This document shows, in pieces, positions 42,786 through 52,239 of a stretch of 57,571 nucleotides of DNA (positions within the stretch are counted from its first letter, which is position 1; the number at the start of each line of letters is the position of its first letter). A program made the translations under genes and the position numbers. The notes beneath the pieces were generated by a model. That model saw only the letters and a program-made list of their open reading frames with translations. It was not told where the DNA came from and did no database searches. This DNA is from Paenibacillus sp. VTT E-133291 (lineage in GTDB: Bacteria > Bacillota > Bacilli > Paenibacillales > Paenibacillaceae). The stretch covers positions 1 through 57,571 of the forward strand of contig NZ_NFVA01000043.1 of the NCBI RefSeq assembly GCF_002264395.1, written 5' to 3'.

Positions 42786-44534
42786 ATGAATTTGTTCAAA
42801 ATTGCAGTATATTTAAAGCCGTACAAAAAAGAAGCGATCATCGGTCCAATCTTCAAACTGATGGAAGCCATTCTGGAGCTGATTTTGCCTACCATTGTCG
42901 CATTGATCATCAACAACGGGGTTGGTAATCATGACAGCGCCTATGTTTACCGCATGGGTGGCCTAATGGTTCTGATGTCACTGCTTGGTTTCGGTTGCTC
43001 CATGGTGTGCCAATACTATGCAGCACGAGCATCTCAGGGATTCGGCACGACACTTCGTAATAAACTGTTCAAACATATTACATCTTTATCGTACGCTGAG
43101 CTGGATACGTTCGGCACGCCTACGCTAATTAACCGGATTACCAATGACGTAAACCAGCTGCAGATTGCAGTCGCTATGCTGATTCGCCTGGTTATTCGTG
43201 CGCCGTTTATCTGTATCGGGGCAATCATAATGTCCATGATTTTGGATTTCAGATTATCGCTGATTTTAATAGCGGCAACGCCGATTTTTGGTATTATTTT
43301 GTATTTTATCATCACTCGAAGTGCGCCTTTGTATCGAAAATACCAGCAGAAGCTGGATGCCCTTGCGCTCGTTCTTAGTGAGAATTTGTCGGGGATTCGA
43401 GTCATTCGTGCTTTTGCAAAGAGACGTACGGAAAAAGAACGTTTTGATGCCTCATCTGAGGATTTAACCACTACAGCGATCCGGGTCTCGCGGATTTCCG
43501 CTTTACTTGGACCTATGACGACACTTGTAGTAAACGCGGCGATCATAGCTATTTTATGGGTAGGTGGAATTCACATTGATGGAGGGCGATTGTCTCAAGG
43601 TGAGATCATTGCCTTTATCAATTACGTCACTCAAATCTTACTGGCGCTTATTGTGGTCTCCAACTTGGTCATTATTTTTACAAAAGCCTCATCCTCTGCC
43701 AATCGTGTGAATGAAGTGCTGAGTGTCAAAGCATCCGTGTCCGAGGAAGGGAATGTCGTGATGACTGAACCTGAACCTGATTATACCGCTCCTGCCATAT
43801 CATTCGATCATGTATCGTTTGGTTATAATACAACAGGAGAATTGGCATTAGAGGATATTTCGGTAGTCATTAACCGCGGAGAAACTGTGGGGCTGATTGG
43901 CAGTACGGGTTCTGGTAAATCTACTTTTGTGAACTTGATTCCACGTTTTTATGATGCAGTGCAAGGTGAAGTTAAAGTGGATGGAGTGAATGTCAGAGAG
44001 TATAAGCTGCATCAGCTTCGTGAGAAAATAGGGATTGTGCCGCAAAAAGCAGTGTTATTTACTGGAACAATCGCTGAGAATATTCGTTGGGGGAAGGAAA
44101 ACGCAAACGAGGAAGAAATTATGCAAGCAGCCTCTGTTGCTCAGGCGGAAGAGTTTATTCGTAAATTGCCTGAAGGATTGAATACGCAGGTATCACGTGG
44201 TGGGCTTAATTTATCCGGGGGGCAAAAGCAGCGCTTAACCATAGCTCGTGCAGTGGTGGGTAAGCCGTCGATTCTTATCCTGGATGACTCCTCCAGTGCG
44301 CTGGATTTCGCTACTGATGCGGCTCTACGTAAAGCGCTCAAAGAGAGCAGCCAGCAAATGACCCTACTAGTTGTCTCGCAGAGGGTGAGCACTGTAAGGC
44401 AAGCGGATAAAATCATGGTATTTGAGGAAGGGCGGATTGCCGGCGTCGGAACCCATGAGGAACTGATGCGTGGTTGCGAAGTGTACAAAGAAATCTGCCT
44501 GTCCCAGCTATCGAGTGAGGAGTCGGGCCAATGA
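42786..44534 (+). CDS. heterodimeric ABC exporter, subunit with degenerate site
   Basis: A 582-residue half transporter: six membrane helices (about 15-300) then a nucleotide-binding domain with Walker A GSTGSGKST and signature LSGGQ. Walker B ends in LILDDSSSALD, so the catalytic Glu is Asp, typical of the inactive site in BmrC/LmrC-type subunits. The partner overlaps by four bases. ATG 42786 is chosen to give the usual N terminus; a start ten codons upstream is possible and the ribosome-binding site is weak. It probably exports drugs or lipids. Confidence 0.9.
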   Translation: MNLFKIAVYLKPYKKEAIIGPIFKLMEAILELILPTIVALIINNGVGNHDSAYVYRMGGLMVLMSLLGFGCSMVCQYYAARASQGFGTTLRNKLFKHITSLSYAELDTFGTPTLINRITNDVNQLQIAVAMLIRLVIRAPFICIGAIIMSMILDFRLSLILIAATPIFGIILYFIITRSAPLYRKYQQKLDALALVLSENLSGIRVIRAFAKRRTEKERFDASSEDLTTTAIRVSRISALLGPMTTLVVNAAIIAILWVGGIHIDGGRLSQGEIIAFINYVTQILLALIVVSNLVIIFTKASSSANRVNEVLSVKASVSEEGNVVMTEPEPDYTAPAISFDHVSFGYNTTGELALEDISVVINRGETVGLIGSTGSGKSTFVNLIPRFYDAVQGEVKVDGVNVREYKLHQLREKIGIVPQKAVLFTGTIAENIRWGKENANEEEIMQAASVAQAEEFIRKLPEGLNTQVSRGGLNLSGGQKQRLTIARAVVGKPSILILDDSSSALDFATDAALRKALKESSQQMTLLVVSQRVSTVRQADKIMVFEEGRIAGVGTHEELMRGCEVYKEICLSQLSSEESGQ

Positions 44535-46270
44535 ACAAAAACAACATTTGGAAGAGACTAATTGTATATACAGGACATTATAGAAAAATAGCTATTGGGG
44601 CGGTTGTATGCGCATTACTTAGTGTGATTGCTAGTCTAATCGGACCACTTCTTATCGGTAAAGCCATTGATTTTATGATCGGACCGGGAGAGGTGGATTT
44701 TGACGCCGTACTTAGACTGCTTTTGATTCTGGCAGCGGTATATATTGTCGGCAGTTTTTTTGGATGGCTCCTTACCTATCTGACAAATCGAATCGCCTAC
44801 CGGACTGTATATGACTTACGTCGGGAGCTTTTTGATAAATTAAATGTGTTGCCTTTAAAATTTCACGACAACCACCCGCAAGGAGACAGTATCAGCCGTT
44901 TTGTTAATGATATGGATGCTGTCTCTGATGGACTGCTGCAAGGCTTCTCCACGCTGCTTACAGGGATCATCACCATTGTTGGGGCAATTGTGCTTATGAT
45001 GTACATCAGTCCTCTGATGACCTTAGTAGTTCTTTTGTCAGCACCCGCTACCTTTTTTGTGGCCAGATTTATTACGATACGTTCTCAAAAGATGTTTAAA
45101 GAGCAGGCCAAGATTCTCGGTGGTCTCAATGGCTATGTGGAGGAAATGATCGGCGGGCAAAAAGTAGTCACGGCTTATCATTATGAAGAACGTGCAATGT
45201 CTCAGTTTGAAGATCAAAACGAGACGTTATACCAGACCGGTGTGAAGTCACAATTTTATGGCTCCTTATCTAATCCGACGACGCGGCTAGTAAATAACGT
45301 TACGTTCTCAGTCATAGCTATGATCGGTAGTGTTATGGTAATTCAGGGTCATTTCACGGTAGGGGATCTATCCAGTTTCTTGATCTTCTCCAACTTGTTC
45401 GCTAAGCCTTTTAATGAAATAACTGGTGTGATTACACAGCTTCAATCGGCAACTGCCTCTGCACAGCGGATCTTCGCCATTCTCGATCTAACGCCAGAAC
45501 CAGCTGATTCTAAGGACGCCAAAATCATGAGCACAAGTCAAGGAACCATTACCTTCGAAAAAGTATCCTTTTCTTATCATCCAGAACGTCCCTTGATTAA
45601 CGATTTCAGTCTAGAAGTAAAGCCCGGTACCCGAGTTGCGATTGTAGGTCAGACTGGAGCGGGGAAGACAACGCTGGTAAACCTGCTCATGCGTTTCTAC
45701 GATGTGGACCGTGGGTCCATCAAGATAGATGGTGTGGATATTAAGACAATTACCCGTGACAGCCTGCGACGTAATTTTGGGATGGTGCTGCAGGATACTT
45801 GGCTCTTTGGGGGCACGATCAGAGATAATATTGCTTATGGAAAACCTGGGGCTACAGAGGAAGAAGTCATCGCTGCTGCTAAAGCGGCTAATGCGCATAG
45901 CTTTATTAAACGTCTGCCTGAAGGGTATGATACGAAGGTCAGTGGCTCAGGGGATAATCTCTCCCAAGGACAGAAGCAGCTGCTTACCATTGCACGAGTA
46001 ATGCTTGTAGATCCGCCTATGCTTATTTTAGATGAGGCTACAAGCAGTATTGATACATTGACTGAGGTACGAATTCAGAAAGCTTTTCTGACTATGATCG
46101 CTGGTCGGACCAGCTTTGTGATTGCCCACCGATTGTCAACGATTCGGGAGTCGGATCTCATTCTTTTCATGAAGGATGGAGATATTGTGGAGAGTGGTAC
46201 GCATGAGGGGCTCCTAGCCAGCGGCGGATATTACGCACGATTATATAATAGTCAGTTCGCGACAGCGTAG
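44531..46270 (+). CDS. heterodimeric ABC exporter, subunit with active site
   Basis: A 579-residue half transporter with six membrane helices and a nucleotide-binding domain. Walker A is GQTGAGKTT, Walker B ends in LILDEATSSID with the catalytic Glu, and the signature is LSQGQ. Paired with the preceding subunit it gives one full and one degenerate ATP site, as in BmrCD/LmrCD multidrug exporters. ATG overlaps the upstream stop (ATGA), so the two are translationally coupled. A terminator follows. Confidence 0.92.
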   Translation: MNKNNIWKRLIVYTGHYRKIAIGAVVCALLSVIASLIGPLLIGKAIDFMIGPGEVDFDAVLRLLLILAAVYIVGSFFGWLLTYLTNRIAYRTVYDLRRELFDKLNVLPLKFHDNHPQGDSISRFVNDMDAVSDGLLQGFSTLLTGIITIVGAIVLMMYISPLMTLVVLLSAPATFFVARFITIRSQKMFKEQAKILGGLNGYVEEMIGGQKVVTAYHYEERAMSQFEDQNETLYQTGVKSQFYGSLSNPTTRLVNNVTFSVIAMIGSVMVIQGHFTVGDLSSFLIFSNLFAKPFNEITGVITQLQSATASAQRIFAILDLTPEPADSKDAKIMSTSQGTITFEKVSFSYHPERPLINDFSLEVKPGTRVAIVGQTGAGKTTLVNLLMRFYDVDRGSIKIDGVDIKTITRDSLRRNFGMVLQDTWLFGGTIRDNIAYGKPGATEEEVIAAAKAANAHSFIKRLPEGYDTKVSGSGDNLSQGQKQLLTIARVMLVDPPMLILDEATSSIDTLTEVRIQKAFLTMIAGRTSFVIAHRLSTIRESDLILFMKDGDIVESGTHEGLLASGGYYARLYNSQFATA

Positions 46271-46286
46271 ACTTTATGATTAAAAG

Positions 46287-46326
46287 AAGCATTCGGACCC
46301 CAATTTTGGGTGCGGATGCTTTTTTG
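46287..46326 (+). terminator. Rho-independent terminator of the ABC exporter operon
   Basis: AAGCATTCGGACCC pairs with GGGTGCGGATGCTT (mismatches at two places), followed by six T. Confidence 0.8.
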
Positions 46327-46358
46327 TTGTTAGTAACACGGTATATACTGTTCTAAAA

Positions 46359-46384
46359 TGAAACCGGAGATGGTTCCCTTCGTA
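46359..46384 (+). promoter_or_regulatory. ECF sigma (sigma-W-type) promoter of spo0M
   Basis: TGAAAC at 46359-46364 and CGTA at 46381-46384 are exactly 16 bases apart, a full match to the sigma-W consensus TGAAAC-N16-CGTA. It predicts a transcript start near 46391. Confidence 0.8.
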
Positions 46385-46423
46385 TCCTTAAATATGCAAA
46401 TATTAGGGAGGGAATTCATTACA

Positions 46424-47203
46424 ATGTCAATGTTTAAACGAATGCTCGCGAGCGCCGGAATTGGAGCGGCTAAGGTAGATCTCATACTCCATCAAGATTT
46501 CGTGAACGCAGGTGATACGATTAGTGGTACCGTCCAAATTCAAGGCGGGCGAGTGGATCAGGAGGTCGATGACGTCTACGCATTCGTTAAGACGCGTTAT
46601 TTGAAAGAACTGAATGATAAGAAGATGGAAGTGGAAGCGACGATATCCAAATTCCTGTTAGCAAGTAAATTCAAAGTAGATGCTGAGCAGGTCTATGAAT
46701 TTCCCGTCTCATTCCAGCTTCCGGCGATAACGCCAGTGACATTAGGTAGATCGCCAGTTTGGATTCAAACCGGACTTGATATTAAAGAGGCAATTGATCC
46801 AAAGGATCAGGATTATCTTCAAGTAGGCCCTCATCCATATTATGCCATTATTTTGGATGCGATGAATCAGCTCGGATTCCGTATTCGTGAAGTGAATTGT
46901 GAATATTCACCGCGCTATGGCAGGATCAATGGCTTAGATTTTGTTCAAGAATTTGAATTCGTTCCCCCCTCACAGTTCCGGAACCAACTAGACGAATTAG
47001 AAATCATTTTCTTTCCAAATGAGGATGGCATTGAATTACTTCTGCAGATTGATCGCAAGGCACGTGGTTTAGCTGGGTTGTTCGCCGATGCGCTTGATAC
47101 AGATGAGAGTTTTGTGAAAATACGCTTCGATCACAATCAACTTGCTTACGGAGTTGACTATGTAGCTGATCAACTGCTGGCAACGATCCATAAGTACGTA
47201 TAA
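46424..47203 (+). CDS. spo0M: sporulation-control protein Spo0M
   Basis: A 259-residue arrestin-fold protein, the same length as B. subtilis Spo0M, which links envelope stress and sporulation control. Two β-sandwich halves are visible, including GDTISGTVQIQGG and the EFEFVPPSQF segment. The start ATG 46424 follows GGGAGGGAA and is the only one that fits a transcript from the ECF-type promoter; an in-frame start at 46358 lies before that promoter's start point. It should respond to cell-envelope stress. Confidence 0.93.
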   Translation: MSMFKRMLASAGIGAAKVDLILHQDFVNAGDTISGTVQIQGGRVDQEVDDVYAFVKTRYLKELNDKKMEVEATISKFLLASKFKVDAEQVYEFPVSFQLPAITPVTLGRSPVWIQTGLDIKEAIDPKDQDYLQVGPHPYYAIILDAMNQLGFRIREVNCEYSPRYGRINGLDFVQEFEFVPPSQFRNQLDELEIIFFPNEDGIELLLQIDRKARGLAGLFADALDTDESFVKIRFDHNQLAYGVDYVADQLLATIHKYV

Positions 47204-47409
47204 ACGAATGGAATAGGATTATATAAGAGAGGGGAGAACCCCTCTTTTTTCGTTTTTTATAAAGAAAAATTTATTTATATGAAGGTATGAACTAAATGGA
47301 CAAGATAAACGTACTATAGTAAAACTATCCTAACAACGTATGAAACGGTAGGCATTGATTACATGATGAAAGTTACTAATACGTACATGAACGGAAAGGG
47401 AGTGCTCAA

Positions 47410-48123
47410 ATGCTGACAATAAAACATTTTACCAAGAGCTACAAGGGTGGTAAGAAGGCAGTAAATGACTTGAATTTAGTGGTTGAGAAAGGCGATATTT
47501 ATGGCTTTATTGGTCATAACGGTGCGGGGAAAACAACGACAATTCGGGCAGTGGTAGGTGTTCTTGATTTTGAGGAGGGGGACATCGAAATTGGTGGATA
47601 TTCTATCAAAAAAGATCCTTTAGCCTGCAAAGCGATTACTGCGTATATTCCAGATAATCCAGATCTATACGATCATCTGACAGGCATTCAATACTTGAAT
47701 TTTATTGGTGATCTTTTTAGTGTATCGAAAGCAGATCGGGAGTTGTTGATTAAGAAATATGGTGATGAATTTGAAATTACATCTCATTTGGGGGATTTAA
47801 TCTCCTCGTATTCTCATGGTATGAAACAGAAACTCGCGATCATCTCAGCACTGATACATAATCCGAAGTTATTAGTGCTGGATGAGCCCTTTGTGGGACT
47901 TGATCCAAAAGCGGCACACACGCTAAAAAAAACCATGACGGAGATTTGCAGTCAGGGCAGTGCGATCTTTTTTTCGACGCATGTACTGGATGTGGCCGAG
48001 AAGCTTTGCAATAAGATTGCCATTATTAAAGCGGGTGAGTTGATCACCCACGGCAAAACAGAAGAGGTGAAGGGTGACAGTAGCCTTGAAGATGTATTTT
48101 TGGAGTTGATTAAGCATGATTAA
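47410..48123 (+). CDS. ABC-2 type transporter ATPase
   Basis: A 237-residue ATP-binding subunit with Walker A GHNGAGKTT, signature-like YSHGMKQKL, Walker B LLVLDEPFVGLD and switch His in STH. It pairs with the overlapping permease, as in YthP/YthQ-type exporters. AAAGGGAGTG precedes ATG 47410. The signature SHGMK rather than SGGQ is common in this subfamily. The substrate is unknown. Confidence 0.9.
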   Translation: MLTIKHFTKSYKGGKKAVNDLNLVVEKGDIYGFIGHNGAGKTTTIRAVVGVLDFEEGDIEIGGYSIKKDPLACKAITAYIPDNPDLYDHLTGIQYLNFIGDLFSVSKADRELLIKKYGDEFEITSHLGDLISSYSHGMKQKLAIISALIHNPKLLVLDEPFVGLDPKAAHTLKKTMTEICSQGSAIFFSTHVLDVAEKLCNKIAIIKAGELITHGKTEEVKGDSSLEDVFLELIKHD

Positions 48124-49639
48124 TATCTGGAGATTGACGAAGATTCAGCTGATTTCTTCCTTTGGGTTAAATAAGGCCTTGCATACACATGATGTGAAAA
48201 AAAGACGCAAAATGCTTTGGCTGAGCATCGGGATCCTAATTGGAGTTGTCATGATGGCTCTGGTTTCATTTGGTTATAGCTATATGATAGCAGAGACCCT
48301 TGAACAGATTGGCCGGCCAGAGCTGCTGCTTGCGATAATGATGGCAGTTACTTGCTTAATCGGATTTTTTACAACGATTTATAAGGCAAGTGGTGTATTA
48401 TTCGGCTCCAAAGACTACGATCTCGTAATGTCGCTGCCAATCAAAACGAGTCATATTGTAGCAAGTCGGGTGGCTCAGCTTTATGTGTTAAACCTATTCT
48501 TCTCTTTGATGGTGATGGTACCTGCAGGCATTGTTTATGCAATAAAGCTGAATCCCGACGTTCTATATTATTTGTATTTTTTGATTACGCTGTTATTTAT
48601 TCCATTAGTGCCGATCATTGCTGCAACGATTATAGGTGCTCTGATCAGCTGGGTTTCCTCAAGATTTAAAGGAAGTCGTATAATAACTCTCATCCTAACT
48701 TTTGTTGTAATTATTGCTTTAATTGTTGGTTCAGGTCAAATAAATGGTAATAATCCACAATTACTTGCGGATATGAGCGCTCAAATCGCTGATCAAATAT
48801 ACAATTTGTATCCTTTGACGCTTATGTATGTAAATGCGGTTTGCTCGTTTCAAATGGATTCCTTAGTACTGTTTATTGCGATTTCGCTGATTTCTTTTAT
48901 GCTGTTTACCATGGTACTTGGCAGTAAATATAAAGCGATACACACAGGTCTTACGACTTCTTTTTCAAACAATAAATATCAAATGAAATCACTTACAGTA
49001 TCCTCACCGCTTTACACATTGTATAAAAAAGAGCTGCGTCGCTATTTTAGTTCTTCTATATATGTACTCAACACGAGTATAGGAATGGTTATGTTACTTG
49101 TATTGGCGATCGCTTTACTGTTCGTTAGTGCAGAGCAACTAGGACAACTCGTTGAGATACCAGAGCTTTCAAATTATCTGAATCGACTGGCTCCACTGTT
49201 TGTTTCCGTTTTTGTAACTTTAAGCTGTACGACATCCAGTTCCATATCGCTCGAAGGTAATAATATTTGGATTTTAAAAAGCGCACCTGTGCCGACATTA
49301 ACGATATTGCTAAGTAAAATCGCAGTGAATCTTACGATTACCGTGCCGATTGTAGTTGTCAGTAGTGTGCTCCTCATGATATCTCTAGGTACCGGATGGA
49401 TGGAAAGCTTGTTATTACTGGTTATTCCCGTCTTATATGCTTGCCTTACTGCAATGATAGGTGTGCTCGTTAACTTGAAGTTACCTAAACTGGAGTGGAC
49501 AAATGAAGTATCGGTAGTCAAACAAAGCGCATCCGTCTTAGTGGCGTTATTGATAGGGTTTATAAGCTTACTGATTCCTTTCGGTTTGAGTCTTCTTCTA
49601 GCCGATCTGAATAGTAATCTCGTTTTGTTAGGTCTTTGA
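48116..49639 (+). CDS. ABC-2 type transporter permease
   Basis: A 507-residue integral membrane protein with about 12 hydrophobic segments and a central soluble stretch, similar in layout to YthQ/EcsB-type permeases. Its ATG 48116 overlaps the ATPase gene by eight bases, so the two form one transporter. The motif YDLVMSLPI near residue 100 is typical of this family. The substrate cannot be read from sequence; membership in antimicrobial or lipid efflux is a guess. Confidence 0.87.
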   Translation: MINIWRLTKIQLISSFGLNKALHTHDVKKRRKMLWLSIGILIGVVMMALVSFGYSYMIAETLEQIGRPELLLAIMMAVTCLIGFFTTIYKASGVLFGSKDYDLVMSLPIKTSHIVASRVAQLYVLNLFFSLMVMVPAGIVYAIKLNPDVLYYLYFLITLLFIPLVPIIAATIIGALISWVSSRFKGSRIITLILTFVVIIALIVGSGQINGNNPQLLADMSAQIADQIYNLYPLTLMYVNAVCSFQMDSLVLFIAISLISFMLFTMVLGSKYKAIHTGLTTSFSNNKYQMKSLTVSSPLYTLYKKELRRYFSSSIYVLNTSIGMVMLLVLAIALLFVSAEQLGQLVEIPELSNYLNRLAPLFVSVFVTLSCTTSSSISLEGNNIWILKSAPVPTLTILLSKIAVNLTITVPIVVVSSVLLMISLGTGWMESLLLLVIPVLYACLTAMIGVLVNLKLPKLEWTNEVSVVKQSASVLVALLIGFISLLIPFGLSLLLADLNSNLVLLGL

Positions 49640-49719
49640 ATGTTGATATTAGTGGTGTGTGGTGCGATGTATCGATATATTAAGTCAAAAGGGGAGCTTT
49701 TATTTCGGGCTCTTTAAAG

Positions 49720-49767
49720 AGTAAGGGCATTCCAAAAGCCGGAATTGGCTACTGGGATGCCCTTACT
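49720..49767. terminator. bidirectional terminator between ABC permease and tetR
   Basis: AGTAAGGGCAT at 49720-49730 pairs perfectly with ATGCCCTTACT at 49757-49767, with an inner AGCC/GGCT stem. It lies between convergent genes; T-rich tracts flank both sides only weakly. Confidence 0.65.
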
Positions 49768-49777
49768 GCATTTCTTG

Positions 49778-50449
49778 CTACGCATTGGCCAACTGTTCTA
49801 TACCCCGCACTAATATTTTCAGACCTGTGTGAAACATCTTGTCAGAGCCTATTTCATTGAAGATATTGTTCTCGTACATCCGCTTTATAACATTAGGACC
49901 CTCTCCGTTTAAGCGCTCAAGGGATTGTTTAAATACCTCTCTAGCATCCCCGAGGACTCCATTTTTCATGGCTACGTCAATTCGATCCTGTTCATACTTG
50001 TCCAATTCGAAAGAGATCACATAGTTTAACACGCTTGAGATTATAGAGAACTTATCACTGTCGGTTAAAGGCAGCGGCTCCACAATCTGTAGCAACGTAT
50101 TCAGCAAAGCTAGATAGTCTGGTTCCGAAGGTAATGTTCTCATCAAGAGCTGAGCGGAACAAGGATATTTATGTAAAACACCTCGAATTTGGTCCGCAAA
50201 ATGAAACAATTGATCATTCCATTCCCCTTCGAGAGAGGCAGATTGTAGGGTTTCTTTTGCTACTTCATTGGCAAGTGTCTGAAAAATACTCTGTTTGCTC
50301 TTAAAATGCCAATAAAGTGATGCAGCTTGTATATTTAGTAGTTCTGCTAATTTCCTCATACTGAAAGCCTCTATACCGACATTATCTAACAGCTCCCAAG
50401 AAGCTTTAATTATATCTTGTTCGGTGATTTGTAGATTTTTGATTCTCAT
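49778..50449 (-). CDS. TetR-family repressor
   Basis: A 223-residue regulator with an N-terminal helix-turn-helix (SMRKLAELLNIQAASLYWHF, about 29-48) and a TetR_C-like ligand-binding domain. GGAGG precedes ATG 50449 on the minus strand. It is divergent from an MFS exporter, with three copies of an operator-like inverted repeat between. This is the classic layout of a drug-responsive TetR/efflux pair. The inducing ligand is unknown. Confidence 0.92.
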   Translation of the reverse strand: MRIKNLQITEQDIIKASWELLDNVGIEAFSMRKLAELLNIQAASLYWHFKSKQSIFQTLANEVAKETLQSASLEGEWNDQLFHFADQIRGVLHKYPCSAQLLMRTLPSEPDYLALLNTLLQIVEPLPLTDSDKFSIISSVLNYVISFELDKYEQDRIDVAMKNGVLGDAREVFKQSLERLNGEGPNVIKRMYENNIFNEIGSDKMFHTGLKILVRGIEQLANA

Positions 50450-50503
50450 CGAAATGACCTCCTGTTCCTATCTTCCTTTATCTTAATCCATCCACGAGGG
50501 TTG

Positions 50504-50520
50504 GTCTACCAGCGTTAGAT
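50504..50520. promoter_or_regulatory. TetR operator-like repeat 1
   Basis: GTCTACCAGCGTTAGAT resembles the other two copies, ATCTNACNNNGTTAGAT, with weaker left arm. It lies closest to the tetR start. Confidence 0.5.
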
Positions 50521-50562
50521 TAATATGCGTCACATTTGAACAGTTGAAGCGATCAGATGATA

Positions 50563-50579
50563 ATCTTACACCGTTAGAT
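50563..50579. promoter_or_regulatory. TetR operator-like repeat 2
   Basis: ATCTTACACCGTTAGAT is an imperfect palindrome (ATCT and AGAT ends, AC and GT inner pair), just upstream of the exporter -35 box. Confidence 0.65.
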
Positions 50580-50586
50580 ATTTCTG

Positions 50587-50615
50587 TTTACAGTCTATTA
50601 TTCCGGTGCTATATT
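50587..50615 (+). promoter_or_regulatory. sigma-A promoter of the MFS exporter
   Basis: TTTACA at 50587-50592 and TATATT at 50610-50615 are 17 bases apart, bracketed by operator repeats 2 and 3. Confidence 0.7.
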
Positions 50616-50616
50616 A

Positions 50617-50633
50617 ATCTTACAGTGTTAGTT
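50617..50633. promoter_or_regulatory. TetR operator-like repeat 3
   Basis: ATCTTACAGTGTTAGTT begins one base past the -10 box, covering the transcription start. Confidence 0.65.
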
Positions 50634-50709
50634 AAAAGGCGGGGCGGATTAGTGAGGAAGTTCCTGATAGAAATTTTGTTGAAAAAATCTAAGAGGATGT
50701 GTATAGAAC

Positions 50710-52146
50710 ATGATGAATCCAGAAGTGAAAATATCCCAGCCAGTCACAAAAGAATTCTCCATAAAGGCAATACTCCCAGTAATTCTGGCACTAATAACAG
50801 GGATGTTATTAGTTATGCTCGACAGTACTATTATGAACGTAGCTATTACACAACTTGAAAAAACCTTTGCAACCAGCTTAAAGACCATTCAGTGGGCGAT
50901 TACTGGTTATACCCTAGCGTTATCTGTAGTTATCCCATTAGCCGGTTGGTTTTCGGATAAATTTACGGCTAAAAGAGTCTTTTTAGCTTCAATTGTATTG
51001 TTTACAATGGGTTCCGTATTATGCTCACTGGCAAAGTCACCGACAGAGCTGATTATTTTTCGCGTAATACAGGGGTTAGGAGGAGGGATGATTGCTCCAA
51101 TCGGCATGGCAATGTCTTTCAAAATTGCACCTCCTGATAAAAGAGGGTCTATTATGGGCTTGCTCGGACTACCGATGTTGATTGCGCCTGTGCTGGGCCC
51201 TGTACTGTCAGGATGGCTGTTGGAATACGCAAGCTGGCACTGGATTTTCCTTATTAATGTTCCGATTGGTTTTATTGCGATGATCGTTGGCATTAAGTTT
51301 CTTCCGGTTACAGAGAAAGGGAAAAAGGTCAATCTGGATATTTGGGGTGTGATTTTATCTCCGCTAGCGTTCTCTAGCTTGGTGTTCGGGGTTCACAGAG
51401 GGGGAGTAGACGGATGGGGTGACAAATATACGCTTATTACTCTTATGTTCGCCATCATTACGCTTACTCTGTTTATTTTTGTGGAGCTGCGCCAAAAAGA
51501 ACCGTTATTGGAGCTTCGTTCTTTCCGTTCGTTTGAATTTAGTAAAGGTATGATTCTGACCTGGATTAATCAATTCGCCTTATTTGGCTCGATTCTGTTA
51601 ATCCCTCTATTTTTGCAACTGGTCAGAGGTTTTTCTTCTTTCGAATCTGGATTGATGGTCATTCCCCAAGCGATAATATCCTTTGTCGGCATGATCATCG
51701 GTGGAAAATTATTCGATAAATACGGCGCTCGCCTTCCTGTATTCTCTGGTCTTGTGCTGTTATCAACCGGACTCTTTCTTTTAACACGCTTGCAAAATGA
51801 TACAAATGTATATGTTATGATCAGCTATCTCGCCATTATGGGATTAGGTCAAGGATTATCTACTATGCAGCTCGGTACACATGTACTTAAGGCAGCCCCA
51901 AAAGATTTGATTAGCCGTGTAACACCACTCACAGCATCCGCTCAACAAATTATTGGTTCCTTTGCCGTTGCAATAATGTCTGGATTATTGACATCCAATA
52001 TTGCTTCTCATAAGAGTCAAACGAATATAGGTGGTGTTGATGTTCAAGCGATGGTCGCAGGATTTCATGATACGTTTCTAATTTCAATGGCTTTGGCACT
52101 TTGTGGTATGGTAATCAGTCTTTTCCTTCGTAAACAGAAAAACTGA
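50710..52146 (+). CDS. MFS multidrug exporter, DHA2 family
   Basis: A 478-residue, 14-helix proton antiporter. Motif D1-like LDSTIMNVAIT near residue 38, GWFSDKFTAKRV in loop 2-3, and motif C (GLPMLIAPVLGPVLSGWLL) support EmrB/QacA-type drug efflux. AGAGGATG lies upstream of ATG 50710; ATG 50713 is equally possible. Expression is probably repressed by the divergent TetR protein through the three operator repeats. Confidence 0.93.
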   Translation: MMNPEVKISQPVTKEFSIKAILPVILALITGMLLVMLDSTIMNVAITQLEKTFATSLKTIQWAITGYTLALSVVIPLAGWFSDKFTAKRVFLASIVLFTMGSVLCSLAKSPTELIIFRVIQGLGGGMIAPIGMAMSFKIAPPDKRGSIMGLLGLPMLIAPVLGPVLSGWLLEYASWHWIFLINVPIGFIAMIVGIKFLPVTEKGKKVNLDIWGVILSPLAFSSLVFGVHRGGVDGWGDKYTLITLMFAIITLTLFIFVELRQKEPLLELRSFRSFEFSKGMILTWINQFALFGSILLIPLFLQLVRGFSSFESGLMVIPQAIISFVGMIIGGKLFDKYGARLPVFSGLVLLSTGLFLLTRLQNDTNVYVMISYLAIMGLGQGLSTMQLGTHVLKAAPKDLISRVTPLTASAQQIIGSFAVAIMSGLLTSNIASHKSQTNIGGVDVQAMVAGFHDTFLISMALALCGMVISLFLRKQKN

Positions 52147-52195
52147 TCTTTTCACACGCTACCAATATTTTAGCAATGTTTATAGCATCTATCCT

Positions 52196-52204
52196 TGGTA
52201 TAAT
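52196..52204 (+). promoter_or_regulatory. extended -10 promoter of the SLH-GH18 gene
   Basis: TGGTATAAT is a perfect extended -10 element, 36 bases before the start codon. Confidence 0.6.
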
Positions 52205-52239
52205 TCGAAGATTGATAACCAAGGGGGAATCTCTAGCCC

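Noticed and set aside
46404..46412. TTAGGGAGG before spo0M as another copy of the palindrome array
   Set aside because: The right arm is missing; this is the ribosome-binding site.
47288..47313. TGAACT-N16-CGTA before the ABC-2 transporter as an ECF promoter
   Set aside because: Two of the six -35 bases mismatch the consensus, and the element lies about 95 bases before the gene with no further support.
50544..50858. A 104-codon plus-strand frame across the TetR/MFS intergenic region
   Set aside because: It runs through the promoter, operators and the start of the MFS gene in another frame and has no ribosome-binding site.
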